A stretch of 64,000 nucleotides of DNA from Bacteroidaceae bacterium (GTDB lineage Bacteria > Bacteroidota > Bacteroidia > Bacteroidales > Bacteroidaceae): contig JAFZSP010000026.1 in NCBI GenBank assembly GCA_017619335.1, positions 1-64,000 on the forward strand. Reading direction: 5' to 3'. Of the stretch, positions 52,369 to 62,329 are shown in pieces. The notes under the pieces are model-generated. The model had not been told where the DNA came from. It made no database searches and was given only the letters and a program-made list of their open reading frames with translations. Both the position numbers and the translations under genes were made by a program. The stretch's first letter is position 1. Every line of letters begins with the position of its first letter.

Positions 52369-52450
52369 TTCATAATTCTCCATTATCCATTTTACATTTC
52401 ACATTTACCATTCTTCATTTTTCACTTTTCATTTTTCATTTTCAATTCTC
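52338..52450. repeat. Composite tandem repeat between rnpA and yidD
   Basis: First AATTCATAATTCACA units (52338-52379, overlapping the rnpA end), then TCCATTT/TTCATTTT units (52380-52450). It ends two bases before the yidD TTG start. Confidence 0.85.
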
Positions 52451-52452
52451 CC

Positions 52453-52683
52453 TTGTTTCTCCGCCGCCTCCTTATCCTCCCCATCCGATTCTATCAGCGC
52501 TTCATCTCCCCGCTGACACCTCCTTCCTGCCGCTTCACCCCCACCTGCTCACAGTATGCAGTGGAGGCCATCCAGAAGCACGGCGCCATCAAGGGGCTCT
52601 ACCTCGCCATCCGACGTATCCTCCGCTGTCATCCCTGGGGCGGTTACGGTTATGATCCCGTTCCAGAAACCTTCCACTTCTAA
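52453..52683 (+). CDS. yidD: Membrane protein insertion efficiency factor YidD
   Basis: 76 residues of the YidD/HlyA family: [39 protein letters not shown] and [18 protein letters not shown] with the conserved cysteines. It is a small inner-membrane-associated protein that assists YidC. The start is TTG at 52453 directly after a long repeat; no ATG is available in frame before the conserved region. Confidence 0.9.
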   Translation: MFLRRLLILPIRFYQRFISPLTPPSCRFTPTCSQYAVEAIQKHGAIKGLYLAIRRILRCHPWGGYGYDPVPETFHF

Positions 52684-52708
52684 TCCCATTCACCAATTCC
52701 CCCACATT

Positions 52709-52771
52709 TTCCATTTTCCATTCTACATTCTACATTTAACATTGTCCATTGTCCATTTTCCATTGTCCATT
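52709..52771. repeat. TCCATTT/TCCATTG tandem repeat at the tatD start
   Basis: About nine heptamers (CATTTTCCATTTTCCATTCT and following), the same family as 10566 and 47812. The last TTGTCCATT contains the likely tatD start. Confidence 0.85.
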
Positions 52772-53338
52772 TACCTCAACTTCCATACTCACACAGCGCC
52801 TCACGAGGACGAATACGCTCAACCCTCCGCAGGCCTACATCCTTGGCACCTCAAGGAGGACTGGCCGTCTGAACTCGCCATCCTCGAAAACCGCTTACAA
52901 GAAAACCCCACGCTCTTCGTCGGTGAATGTGGACTGGACCGTCTCTGTGACACCCCCTACGACCGCCAACAGGCAGCCTTCGAGGCCCAGATAACCCTCA
53001 GTGAACGCTACGAGCGTCCCCTCGTTCTCCATTGCGTTAAATCACTTGATGATGTCCTGCGCCTGAAACACGGCACCCGTCAACCCTGGATCTGGCACGG
53101 CTTCAGAGGAAAACCGCAGCAGCTTCGACAACTCCTCCAACATGATTTCTACATCAGCTTCGGCTTTCGACATAACCCCGAAAGCCTGAAAGCCTGTCCC
53201 CTCAACCGTCTCTTCTTGGAAACCGATGACGACCCGCGTCCCATCGCCTCCCTCTACTCCACCGTCGCCCAACTCCTCTCCATCACCCCCGAAAACCTCA
53301 ACGCCCAACTCTGGAAGAACCTCCACCAGCTCCGCTAA
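52763..53338 (+). CDS. TatD-family metal-dependent hydrolase
   Basis: 191 residues from TTG 52763, reading SIYLNFHTHTAP. TatD motifs: HTH near the N terminus, FVGECGLDR, LVLHCVKSLDDV, WIWHGFRGKP and FLETDDDPRP. It is shorter than E. coli TatD (260), with loss of loop regions, as in compact Bacteroidota forms. Likely a deoxyribonuclease or other phosphodiesterase. The reading frame is open far upstream only because the repeat contains no stops in this phase; the conserved domain begins right after the repeat. Confidence 0.82.
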   Translation: MSIYLNFHTHTAPHEDEYAQPSAGLHPWHLKEDWPSELAILENRLQENPTLFVGECGLDRLCDTPYDRQQAAFEAQITLSERYERPLVLHCVKSLDDVLRLKHGTRQPWIWHGFRGKPQQLRQLLQHDFYISFGFRHNPESLKACPLNRLFLETDDDPRPIASLYSTVAQLLSITPENLNAQLWKNLHQLR

Positions 53339-53354
53339 GTTGATAACATTACAC

Positions 53355-53399
53355 TAAAAAACGCAGGGCTGTTCTCTTCTCAGAGATTTGCCCTGCGTT
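53355..53399 (-). terminator. Intrinsic terminator of the surface-protein operon
   Basis: On the minus strand AACGCAGGGC and GCCCTGCGTT form a perfect 10-bp stem with a 20-nt loop, followed by TTTTTT. It lies 54 bases after the stop of the small peptide gene. Confidence 0.9.
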
Positions 53400-53452
53400 C
53401 TGCATGCTTAAGATTTTAACTACTAATCTATGCTATTCTTGATGATTAGCTA

Positions 53453-53605
53453 TTATTCGAACGGATTTTCTTCAAGGATATTTCCCTTAACATCGAATTC
53501 ATCCGTCTCGCCACCAATGGGAGTTTCACCACCACTGAGAGCGATGATCTGTTCTGCATCCATGGAGTTGGGCTCCATGGTGGGGATTACATAGTGTCTT
53601 TTCAT
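53453..53605 (-). CDS. 50-residue peptide coupled to the cohesin-like protein gene
   Basis: ATG at 53605 overlaps the upstream stop as ATGA, so translation is probably coupled. The product starts MKRHYVIPTMEPNSMDAEQI and ends NILEENPFE, with a central ALSGGETPIGG and an acidic ETDEFD. It has no signal peptide or membrane helix. A relative at 62428-62607 has the same start pattern (MK[RK]xY[IV]xP), an ALS...GG centre and ENPF near the end, also just downstream of a large secreted protein. An intrinsic terminator follows. It is too short for usual gene callers, but the conservation of pattern, overlap and terminator make it credible. Function unknown. Confidence 0.75.
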   Translation of the reverse strand: MKRHYVIPTMEPNSMDAEQIIALSGGETPIGGETDEFDVKGNILEENPFE

Positions 53606-55275
53606 TTCTTGATAATTTTTTTACCGTTAATAATATAGAGGCCCTTGGATGCGCCATTGACACGACGACCCGTCAGGTCAAACATCTGATGATCCTGTAC
53701 CTTGTTATTGATGGCCTGGATGCCTGTGGCTTCACCGTCAGTGAAGATACATTCGATATTCTTCACCTCAGCATCGCGGTCGCTGGGAAGCATGTACCAA
53801 CGATAGGGTTTCAACGTTGCAGCCTCGGTGGCAGCCTGCTTCACAGTACCGCCAGCGAATGCCCAGAAGCCAGGAACTTCCTCACCATCGATGCCATCGT
53901 AGGTGCCGTAGAAGGTGAAGGTGGTGGTGCGTGTGCTGACGCTGAATTCATTTTCAGCAGCAGCCTTCAGGGTCACGTCTGTGGCCTTAATAGACTTCAC
54001 ACCTGCTTCCTTGGCGCGGATGAGATAGGTGGGATCGTTGGGACGGATAACACCATCACGCTGGTAGAACCACTCGAGGGTGGTGCGGTCAACGTTGCCA
54101 TCCTCATCGTCATCATACTGGTGGATGGCATTGATGTAAGCCACTTCAAAGTCATTGGCAATATCTGCCACTTTCACCTCGAAGGGGAGGTACAATGCCT
54201 GCCAGTTGGTGTTCTTGAAGTTACGAGTGTAAACTACTTCGGCTACCTGAATATCATTCTCGTTGTCGTAGATTTCATCGTCTGTCAGTTCCACCACCTG
54301 CTTAGCAGTGTTATAGACGGTGATGCTGATGGGATCAACAGCATACTTATTGTTGATGGTGATGTCTGTCAACTCAATAGTTGCTTCTGCATCCAATGTC
54401 TCGTCAGCGGTAACTTCGAAAGAAAAGAGAATATTGTTGCCAACAATAAAAGGCACTTCTTCTTCATCCTCATCCTCTACCAAATAAATATCACCTTCTT
54501 GCAAAATATTAGCATTACGAATGGTTATTTTTCCTGAATTGGGAGAGTAAGAGAAAATTAATTCTGAATATTCCGAAGTTTCTGTTTCTTCATTTTTAAT
54601 CCAGATACCCCCTTGGATTCTTTCACCTTGAGCAAAGTCATCAATACCATTCACTATGCTGAGGCCTTTTGGCAACTTTATTGTAGCAACGAAAGAATTC
54701 ACTTTGATGTCATTCGTCATGGCAATACTGATGGTTTCCGTATTTCCTGGAAGAACAGAGAATGAAGAGGGATCAGCGTCAAATAATAACTGCGGTTCAG
54801 CTATTGTCACCTTGACGGGGTCTGAGGGGATGATCTTAATGTCTGTAGCATTCTCGTCTGTGGCAAAGACATTCTTAATGGTGATTTCAGAAGGATCCTG
54901 AAGTTCGCCATCAACATAGAAATCAATGGTCAGGACCTCACCTTCATTACCCTTCACGATGGAATTGTTGGAGGTGGTAACCAATACACGATAAGTATTA
55001 TCTCCGTCTGGCGAATCATTAAAACGAGCTCTGTGTCCGTTCTGGAGACGACTGCCTTTATCAACATCACTGATGGATAATCCAGCGGGCAGTTTTATTT
55101 CGAACTGGAAGTTGGTGACGGCTTCGTCATTATTCATCAGCACGGAAACGGTTTTAATCGATCCGTTATCGAGGATAGCAAAGTCTTCAATCGACAACTT
55201 CACGTCGGCATTGGCCTGTGTGGCTGCTCCCACGAGGAGCATAATGGCCATCGCTAACTTAGAAAATGTTTTCAT
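53602..55275 (-). CDS. Secreted protein with two cohesin-like domains and a sorting tail
   Basis: 557 residues from ATG 55275. Signal peptide (MLLVGAATQANA). Two beta-sandwich repeats of cohesin type follow: residues 25-155 (VTNFQFEIKLPAGLSISDVD) and 170-345 (VNSFVATIKLPKGLSIVNG), each with the x-x-F-x-x-x-I-x-L-P-x-G-L pattern of cohesins. A third domain (NTNWQALYLPFEVKVADIA) is shared with the protein at 62657. The end, MFDLTGRRVNGASKGLYIIN then GKKIIKK, is the Prevotella-type C-terminal sorting tail. It may hold dockerin-bearing partners, such as the giant protein upstream, at the surface; this is inference from domains. Its stop overlaps the small peptide gene. Confidence 0.75.
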   Translation of the reverse strand: MKTFSKLAMAIMLLVGAATQANADVKLSIEDFAILDNGSIKTVSVLMNNDEAVTNFQFEIKLPAGLSISDVDKGSRLQNGHRARFNDSPDGDNTYRVLVTTSNNSIVKGNEGEVLTIDFYVDGELQDPSEITIKNVFATDENATDIKIIPSDPVKVTIAEPQLLFDADPSSFSVLPGNTETISIAMTNDIKVNSFVATIKLPKGLSIVNGIDDFAQGERIQGGIWIKNEETETSEYSELIFSYSPNSGKITIRNANILQEGDIYLVEDEDEEEVPFIVGNNILFSFEVTADETLDAEATIELTDITINNKYAVDPISITVYNTAKQVVELTDDEIYDNENDIQVAEVVYTRNFKNTNWQALYLPFEVKVADIANDFEVAYINAIHQYDDDEDGNVDRTTLEWFYQRDGVIRPNDPTYLIRAKEAGVKSIKATDVTLKAAAENEFSVSTRTTTFTFYGTYDGIDGEEVPGFWAFAGGTVKQAATEAATLKPYRWYMLPSDRDAEVKNIECIFTDGEATGIQAINNKVQDHQMFDLTGRRVNGASKGLYIINGKKIIKK

Positions 55276-55324
55276 ATTCTTTATGGTTTTTTTTGTTAAT
55301 AATACTTGTTTGAGAATCTGTGGT

Positions 55325-55346
55325 GGGTGGCCACGAAGGGCCACCC
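55325..55346 (-). other. Intergenic hairpin between giant and cohesin-like genes
   Basis: GGGTGGCC and GGCCACCC form a perfect 8-bp stem with loop acgaag, in the 104-base gap, with no T-tract. It may stabilise or partly attenuate the operon mRNA. Confidence 0.5.
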
Positions 55347-55379
55347 CTCACAGGAGAGAAGATTTTACTTGCGGTGTGA

Positions 55380-58300
55380 TTACTTAATGACTTTCTTGGA
55401 AGAACCGTTGTCACCACGCACGATGCTGATACCCTTGCGGATACCATTCATCATGCGGCCACCGAGATCGTAGATGCGCTCCTTGACAGCAATGCCGAAG
55501 CCCTTGATGCCAGTAGCCTGACCCTTGACGCGGAAGGCGACATCGTGAGAAGCCTTGTCGGAGAAGAGCACATTCTCCAGTGTCAGCTGAGCACCCTTAG
55601 CGTTCTCTGCGAGTTCCACATCGATGTAGAGCACAGCGCCGTCACTGCCGGCGAAGGCCTCGTTCATGATGGAACTGCCGATGACGCGGAGCTTGCCGTT
55701 GGCCAGCTCGCGGCTTGCCACCTCATGGTTCTCTGCACGCTCACCGAGGGAGACTGCCGTCACCTTCAAGCCTTCGGGCAACTGGATATCCATCTGGAAG
55801 GCGGTGTATTCACGAGCATTCTTGAGGTTCACAGCGAAGCGAGTAGCGCTGACAGCCTGGAGCGTCAGAGCCTCATCAGAAGCCTGTTTGCCACGGACGT
55901 AGTGAATCGGGAAATTACCACCAGTTTCAGGATTCTTTCCTTCGATGATGAGGTCGGCAATGGCTGTAGCGTCACTGACGGTCACAGAACCACTGTTGTT
56001 CAAATCGTAGGATGCCACATAGTCGTCGCCATTCAGGACATGGTTGATAATCACCTGGTAATCGACCACATTGACCTTACCATCGTGGTTGACATCACCC
56101 AGCGTACCTTCAGCAAGCTGCTTGTACAGCATTTCGAATGCTTCAGTAATCTCGGCTTCCAGAGCCTTGACATCAGCCATCGTTTCAATAGAACCTGTAG
56201 TCACTTCCTCTGCAAGAGCATCGATTTCCAGGATCATATCGTTGATAAGCTGTTTCTGTGCTGTAATATCATCTTGGACAGCACCAGAATACCTGCTGGG
56301 GTTATAATAAACGTCTGCTAACTGATCCAAGAAGTTGTCTGCGATAGCATTGACTTCTTGATCTGCAGCCGTTTCGGCAAGATTCTGAATCATACCTGTC
56401 ACTTCTTCAATATCAGCATTACGCTGGTTCACCACGTCACGGTTGGCGGTGTAGAGTTCCACAGCTTCCTTGTTCTGCTCCAGAACCTCGGCGATGGCAT
56501 CCAGTTCTGCCTGGATAGCCGTAACCATACCCTTGTACGGAGCCTTGGTGATATCCACATATTCGTAAGCCTCAATATCAGCCTTGACCTTCTCGAAGAT
56601 TTCAGCCTCTCCATTCAACTGCTTGGTGAGTGACTTGTACTTTTTGTCACTCTGATCCATCTTGGTCTTGAAGGCCTTAGCATCCTTGATAATCTGATTG
56701 ATCTCAGCCTCCACTTCTGCCACGTCTTCATCGTAGTCAGCGCCACTGAGGCTCGGGTCATTCTGGATGGCTTCGGTCATAGCCTCCACGATAGCCAGCT
56801 GCTCGGCCAGCGGTTCAGCGAACTGGTCGGTGAGACGCGGGTCATCAGATGGCAGTTTCTTGCTTGCGAGGGTCTCCAGAACGGCGAGGAGTTCTGCACG
56901 CTCTGCTGCATACGGATCGTAGTCGAGGGTCTCACCAATCTCATAGACCTCCTGCTGGTATTCGGCCAACTTAGCAATGGTCGCAGCGGCGGGGATGAGT
57001 TCCTTCAACTCTTCCAGACGAGCCTGAATAGCAGAACCGGTCTCGAAGTCGGCAGCGATGGCCTCGTTGACAGCGGGCTTCATATCCTCGATGTATGCAA
57101 GGAGGTCAATCTTCACAGTAGCAGCAGCTATCGTCAGGTAGTCATCGATATCGTTCTCAATAGCTTTGAGGGCGTTCTCAATGGATTCCTGCTTAAGAGC
57201 AGCACCAGTCTCGGAAGTAACCTTCTGTTTCTGCTCATCGATACGAGCCTGAAGCTCTTCAGCGTCGAAGTCGGTGTCCACATTCTGCAACTTAGCCAAA
57301 TCTGCCACAGCGTCATCAAGTTTCTTCTGAGTAGCGGCAATAGCGTCGTTGATGGCCTCGAATGCTTCGGCATCAAGCTCAGCTTGTTCAATTTCAGAAT
57401 AGCGTTCTCCTAAAGCGGCATTGTACTCAGCAATGACATCAGCCAAGGCCGGTTCAATCTCTGCCAGGATCTCTGCCACGTCACCCATGGTGCTGAAGTC
57501 CTTATTGGCAGCGGTGGCAGCAGCCAACAGGTCATCAGCAGTCTTCTTGTATGCAGCAGCGTAGGTTTCGTTGATGTCGTCGAATTCTGAATCAAACAGT
57601 TCGGCATAGTCTTCAGGCAGCTGCTTGGCAGCGATGTCACCTGCGCACTTAGCCTTGGCAGCGGCATCCTTGGCATCAGCAATCTGCTTCTCATACCACT
57701 TCATACCGCTCGTCTTCTTCATCAAAGCATCGATGGTTGCATCGACATTCTTAATGTCTGTTGCTGCGGCATACTCGGCACCCTGTGCAAGCAGGTCTTC
57801 AATATCCTGGAAGGTATCATCAGCAAATGGAATATTGTTATTTGCGAAATCTGCCTGAGCGGCAAGGATAGCAGCGGTAACTTCATTGGCTGTAGCGTTC
57901 CAAACGTTATTCACGATATCCTTCACGCTATCATAGAAGTTCTTCTTGATAACGTTTTCAATCGTGTTCTTGTAATCAATGGCAGCCTGGATGTAATTGG
58001 AAGGATAGTCAAAGTACTCACCAGGATTCAGATTAGCATACTCGTCTTCTGCAGCATCCTTGGTTGCCTTCATATCCTCAGCGATGTCATACAGAGCATC
58101 GTGGAATACTTCTGTCTGATCAGCTATGTCATCCTTTAAGCCTTCATCGGAGAGATTTTCACTGGAATCCAGCCAGAGGTTATAAGCGGCGGTATAAGCA
58201 TCGGTAGCGAAGCCGAATTCCTTGTCGAAGGCAGCCTTCTTAGAGATGTTCTCGGCAGCCACGGCAGCATTGTAGGTACCGTTGATGGCATCCTGCACGG

Positions 58301-61300
58301 CGAGCACCTTCACCTTATACTCATCAATTTCCTCGGACTGGGTCTTTCCGCTTTCCAATGGGAGTGCGGACTTACCATTGATAAAGAGGTTGAGCAGGTC
58401 GATTTCATCGATTTCTTCCTGATAACCGGCCAGCTCATCTGCCAGTGCATCAAGGGTCTCGGGATCAATGTACGGGTCTGCATTCTCGTCCAAAGAAGCA
58501 TTCTTCTGTTCTATATCCTTCTTAACAGCTTCAGCGAGTTTCTTGAGCTCAGCCAGTGCCAGGGTCTGCTTGTTGTAAGCTTCCTCATTGGCAAGTGCAT
58601 CGGGCTTCACTTGGTTGATCTTACCCTTCAAGGTGTTGAGAGCAGCCTTCTGGCCTTCAAGGTCAGCAGCAGAAGTCCAAGCAGCATAGCTTGCCTCAAT
58701 CTTGGCCTCTAACTCAGCCAGCTCACCAGCATAGCCTAACAGAACCTTCTCATAATAGGACTTTGCGGCAGTGGTGTTGTCGGTAACAGCCTGAGCAAGC
58801 GCAGCCTTAACCTCATCAAGAGCATCCTCTGCGTCGGCGTATGCAGCTTCGTTGGCCTTGTAAGCAGCTTCCTTCACCTTCGCATCAGATTCGATGCCAG
58901 CCAACTTCTCAGCCAGTTCGCTTGTTTGAGCCTCAAGAGTCTTAGCATCCTCACCCTCGGCGGGTCCGTACCATGCTTTCTTCAGGGTGCCAGCATCGTA
59001 GGCAGCATCCACGGCAGCAACCAAATTATTATAGGTCGTCTGTGCTTTAGCTACGTCCTCATTGAAGAAGTCTGCCACATCGGCGCAGTCACCTTCTAAC
59101 AGTGCCTGAACATCTTCTAACTTGTCAAGCACGGGAGCGAGGGCAGCCACAGCCGTTGCGTTAGCAGCAACATTCTCCTTGGCAGCCTTGATTTCGTTGT
59201 CCTTCAGGGCTGTGAACTTCTGGCTAACAGCCTCGAGGTCTGCCTGATCGTTCAGGATGGCGGCTGACCACTGATTATATTCCTCTTCGGTTAAGTTATC
59301 AGTATCATAGAACGACCCGTGATCTTCAATACGATCTTGAACGGCTTCGAACTCCTGAACCAAGCCCTCATACTTCTCCAAAATGTCTGGATAAGCAGGA
59401 CCTAACTTCTCAACAGTGATTTCGTCCTTAAGCTCATCAACGGATGCCTCTGTTTTTCCAGCCTTTTCATTTACACGATCCACAATCTTCTGGTAGGACC
59501 TGTAAGCAAACTGACGCTCGTATTCAGCCTGATCCTGCTCATAGTTCTCCTTGAGAACATTCAGGCCAGGAACCAAATTATCAAAGTCAAGAAGAACCAC
59601 AGCGTCAAAGTGACCTTCACCAATGGTGGCAGCAGCAGCTTCTGCTTCGGCCTTCTGCTGGTCAATGGTAGCCTTGGCGTTATTCAAGAGGGTGGTATAA
59701 TTGCGACCATTGATTTCAACCTCTGGATCGGTGTAGATTTCGAGATCCTTCACCAGGTCGTAAACCTCATTGTAGGCCTCCAAGTTGGCAGTATAGACTG
59801 CATAATCAACCTGGAACATTTCGAAGGCACCCTTAGATTCGTTGTTATAATACTTAATGTCTTCTTCGATTTCATTAAGAGCGCCTTCTGTGTCATAGGC
59901 AAATTCGCCAGGAGCTGCTGCTCCATAAGCCTCGTTGATAGCAGCAGTCAGATTAGCAATCTTGGCCTTGATGGCAGCGATTTCGGCAGCATAAATGGTG
60001 GTAGCATCATAGACACCCTCTATTTTGCGCTCTGCGAAAGCAGCATCGAGACCAGCTTCAGCATCCTGGATAGGCTCCAGCAACTCAATCATCTTATTTA
60101 CATCAGCAATGGCTGCATTCTTAGCAACCTCGGCATCTGCAATGGCTTCTGCGGCCATGTTGGCAGCGTTCTCATTGACAGCTGCAGCCCATGCATCGAT
60201 GGCAGCCTCGGCATCAGCCTTGGGAGCATCAATACCCTTCTGGTCTTTCACCAATTCGGCGAATTCTGCTTTTGCTGTTTCAATTTCAGCGAGCTTGGCA
60301 TCAAAGGCAGGCTTCTTGCCCTCATTGTAATTATTATAGATAGCAGTGCTTGCTTCACCTAAACCTTCATACTCTGCACCAACGGCGGTGCCGGCAGCGA
60401 GGTTAGCAGCGCAAGCAGCTTCAGCCGCTTCAATCTGAGCGCTTACTTCGGCCAGTTCGGCCTGGGCAGCAGCCAACAGGGTAGCATACTTGGCGTCCTT
60501 CAACAGCTCGGCGATTTGCGTGCCAGCGTTTGTGTTGTCTGCTTTAGCAGCTGCAATGTCTGCAGTGGTGGCAACATAAGCATCGTAGTTAGCCTTGGCA
60601 GCAGCGATGAGGGCATTCACAGCCTCAATGTCAGCATTGATACCATTAATTTCATCGTCAGTGATAGCAGCAGCAGTGCCTGCAGCGTAAGCCTCTTCAA
60701 TAGCAGCCGTATATTGGCTGAGACGGAGGTTCACAGCACCAAGGGCATCAGAAGCGGCTTTGTATGGATCACTGGTATTTTCCTTCTCTGAGCCATACTT
60801 TGCCAACTCGGCTGTTGCATCTGCAATGGCAGCCTTGGGATCGGGAAGCTGGGCAATGCGAGCATCGTAAGCAGCCTTGTTGTCAATAGAAGCCTGCACG
60901 GCAGCTTCCAGGGCAGCGATAGCAGCATTCACAGCTTCGGGATCGGGCTCGAACTCGGTGAAGTCGCCAGCCGTGTAAGCAGCATCAAACTGGTGCTTGA
61001 AAGCTTCCAGTTCAGCTTCAGCGGCAGCAATCGCGTTCTGAACAGCCACGTAGGTAGCGTTTGTGGCGGGCTCTGTCAGTTCAATAGCCTTCTGGGCGTT
61101 GATGGCGGCGAGCTTATCATTGTAACCTGCAGCGGCGAGCTGAGCAGCTAATTGCTGTGCCAGCGCTTCGGCTGCTTCTACAGCATCATCGTATTCGTCG
61201 ATGGCAGCCTGCACGGCCTTCAGCTTTGCATCCTCTGGATCAAACTCGGCAGCTTGCTCTGCTTCAGCAGCAGCATCGGCCTCAGCCTTGAAGCCTGCGA

Positions 61301-62135
61301 GGGCCTCGTCTGCAGCAGTCTTGGCAGCAGTGGCAGCAGCCTTCTTACCATTGGCATCGTCAATGGCAGCCAGACGTGTATCAAGAGCTGTGATGGCAGC
61401 TTGAGCTTCTGTAATAGCCTGGGCGGTCTCGTAGGCAGCCTGGTTGTTCTCGGCAATCTTCTTCAGAGCCTCGATGTCACTGTCTAAGCCAGACAGGGTG
61501 GATTCATCATAAAGCTTGTAGGTCACATAACCATCATAGGTCTGATTGCCGTTCATAAGGGTCAGCTTCTCCACATAGTCAGTGGCTGTTTCCAAATCAG
61601 CAGCCTTGGTGGCATAACCGGCGCCGTCAATAAAGGTCAGCAACTGCTGTGCCTTATAGAGTTCTGCAGCCACCTCCTCATCGGGGAAGTCAACTGTGAT
61701 ACTGAAACCCTGAGCCGTGAATGGCTTGGCACTATAATTGCTCTTCAGACTCAGTGTAACATCTTGCTCACTGTCAAGCGTGAACTCGACTGTTTGGACC
61801 TGGTTGTTCGTTTCAGAAGTAAGGTAGAACTTCTCTGAGGCGCCACCAATCTCCACCTTGATATACATCTTACCATCAGCGGCATAGGTGGGTTGGGTTC
61901 CCAGTTCCACTAACAATTTGTAAGTGCCTTTCTGTAGCTTACCGATTGCTTGAGTAATCTCCCTGTTCGAAGAAACAGTGAGGACATTACTTTCCAGGGT
62001 GTACGCACCCACTGATTCCCATTCTTCCGCAGAACTGGTTTTCACCTGTTGGCCGGCAGGGACATCTTTGGCTTGAGCCATTCCTGTGGACAACGCGGAG
62101 AATGCAATAAGAGAGTAAACAACTTTCTTTTCCAT
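55380..62135 (-). CDS. Giant alanine-rich helical surface protein with dockerin and cohesin-like modules
   Basis: 2251 residues. Signal peptide (FSALSTGMAQA). An N-terminal beta domain (about 25-155) is followed by about 1850 residues of A/E/D/K-rich helix in degenerate modules of roughly 90-100 residues, recognisable by A-x-x-x-A-Y-x-x-G segments (FDAAYTAG, IEEAYAAGTA, VDAAYDAGT). Near 2010-2066 is a type I dockerin: DVNHDGKVNVVDYQVIINHV and DLNNSGSVTVSDATAIADLI, with both calcium loops complete. A cohesin-like domain (AFQMDIQLPEGLKVTAVSLG) and a sorting tail end the chain. It looks like a long surface stalk or fibre that can bind a cohesin partner. No catalytic domain seen. Confidence 0.8.
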   Translation of the reverse strand: MEKKVVYSLIAFSALSTGMAQAKDVPAGQQVKTSSAEEWESVGAYTLESNVLTVSSNREITQAIGKLQKGTYKLLVELGTQPTYAADGKMYIKVEIGGASEKFYLTSETNNQVQTVEFTLDSEQDVTLSLKSNYSAKPFTAQGFSITVDFPDEEVAAELYKAQQLLTFIDGAGYATKAADLETATDYVEKLTLMNGNQTYDGYVTYKLYDESTLSGLDSDIEALKKIAENNQAAYETAQAITEAQAAITALDTRLAAIDDANGKKAAATAAKTAADEALAGFKAEADAAAEAEQAAEFDPEDAKLKAVQAAIDEYDDAVEAAEALAQQLAAQLAAAGYNDKLAAINAQKAIELTEPATNATYVAVQNAIAAAEAELEAFKHQFDAAYTAGDFTEFEPDPEAVNAAIAALEAAVQASIDNKAAYDARIAQLPDPKAAIADATAELAKYGSEKENTSDPYKAASDALGAVNLRLSQYTAAIEEAYAAGTAAAITDDEINGINADIEAVNALIAAAKANYDAYVATTADIAAAKADNTNAGTQIAELLKDAKYATLLAAAQAELAEVSAQIEAAEAACAANLAAGTAVGAEYEGLGEASTAIYNNYNEGKKPAFDAKLAEIETAKAEFAELVKDQKGIDAPKADAEAAIDAWAAAVNENAANMAAEAIADAEVAKNAAIADVNKMIELLEPIQDAEAGLDAAFAERKIEGVYDATTIYAAEIAAIKAKIANLTAAINEAYGAAAPGEFAYDTEGALNEIEEDIKYYNNESKGAFEMFQVDYAVYTANLEAYNEVYDLVKDLEIYTDPEVEINGRNYTTLLNNAKATIDQQKAEAEAAAATIGEGHFDAVVLLDFDNLVPGLNVLKENYEQDQAEYERQFAYRSYQKIVDRVNEKAGKTEASVDELKDEITVEKLGPAYPDILEKYEGLVQEFEAVQDRIEDHGSFYDTDNLTEEEYNQWSAAILNDQADLEAVSQKFTALKDNEIKAAKENVAANATAVAALAPVLDKLEDVQALLEGDCADVADFFNEDVAKAQTTYNNLVAAVDAAYDAGTLKKAWYGPAEGEDAKTLEAQTSELAEKLAGIESDAKVKEAAYKANEAAYADAEDALDEVKAALAQAVTDNTTAAKSYYEKVLLGYAGELAELEAKIEASYAAWTSAADLEGQKAALNTLKGKINQVKPDALANEEAYNKQTLALAELKKLAEAVKKDIEQKNASLDENADPYIDPETLDALADELAGYQEEIDEIDLLNLFINGKSALPLESGKTQSEEIDEYKVKVLAVQDAINGTYNAAVAAENISKKAAFDKEFGFATDAYTAAYNLWLDSSENLSDEGLKDDIADQTEVFHDALYDIAEDMKATKDAAEDEYANLNPGEYFDYPSNYIQAAIDYKNTIENVIKKNFYDSVKDIVNNVWNATANEVTAAILAAQADFANNNIPFADDTFQDIEDLLAQGAEYAAATDIKNVDATIDALMKKTSGMKWYEKQIADAKDAAAKAKCAGDIAAKQLPEDYAELFDSEFDDINETYAAAYKKTADDLLAAATAANKDFSTMGDVAEILAEIEPALADVIAEYNAALGERYSEIEQAELDAEAFEAINDAIAATQKKLDDAVADLAKLQNVDTDFDAEELQARIDEQKQKVTSETGAALKQESIENALKAIENDIDDYLTIAAATVKIDLLAYIEDMKPAVNEAIAADFETGSAIQARLEELKELIPAAATIAKLAEYQQEVYEIGETLDYDPYAAERAELLAVLETLASKKLPSDDPRLTDQFAEPLAEQLAIVEAMTEAIQNDPSLSGADYDEDVAEVEAEINQIIKDAKAFKTKMDQSDKKYKSLTKQLNGEAEIFEKVKADIEAYEYVDITKAPYKGMVTAIQAELDAIAEVLEQNKEAVELYTANRDVVNQRNADIEEVTGMIQNLAETAADQEVNAIADNFLDQLADVYYNPSRYSGAVQDDITAQKQLINDMILEIDALAEEVTTGSIETMADVKALEAEITEAFEMLYKQLAEGTLGDVNHDGKVNVVDYQVIINHVLNGDDYVASYDLNNSGSVTVSDATAIADLIIEGKNPETGGNFPIHYVRGKQASDEALTLQAVSATRFAVNLKNAREYTAFQMDIQLPEGLKVTAVSLGERAENHEVASRELANGKLRVIGSSIMNEAFAGSDGAVLYIDVELAENAKGAQLTLENVLFSDKASHDVAFRVKGQATGIKGFGIAVKERIYDLGGRMMNGIRKGISIVRGDNGSSKKVIK

Positions 62136-62220
62136 ACTTTTGTTGTTTTAATTAATAAAAAGGTAAAAATTTTTGAGATGTTTCGTTAATTAGTGTAGCA
62201 TGTAGCCACTTTTTCGGGTA

Positions 62221-62228
62221 CAAATATA
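62221..62228 (-). promoter_or_regulatory. -7 box for the giant surface-protein operon
   Basis: On the minus strand TATATTTG followed by TACCC; transcription would begin near 62214 and leave a leader of about 80 nt. The -33 element is not clear. Confidence 0.55.
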
Positions 62229-62329
62229 GAAGCAAATGGGGATATAAGCACTCTGTATCCTATTGGCAAATCGCGAAACGTGTATTTTTTTTCGCGAAAT
62301 CAAACGACCTGTTAAAGGATTGCAGGCTT

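Noticed and set aside
55545..56321. 258-residue plus-strand frame over the giant protein gene
   Set aside because: Shadow of the dockerin/cohesin-like coding region on the other strand.
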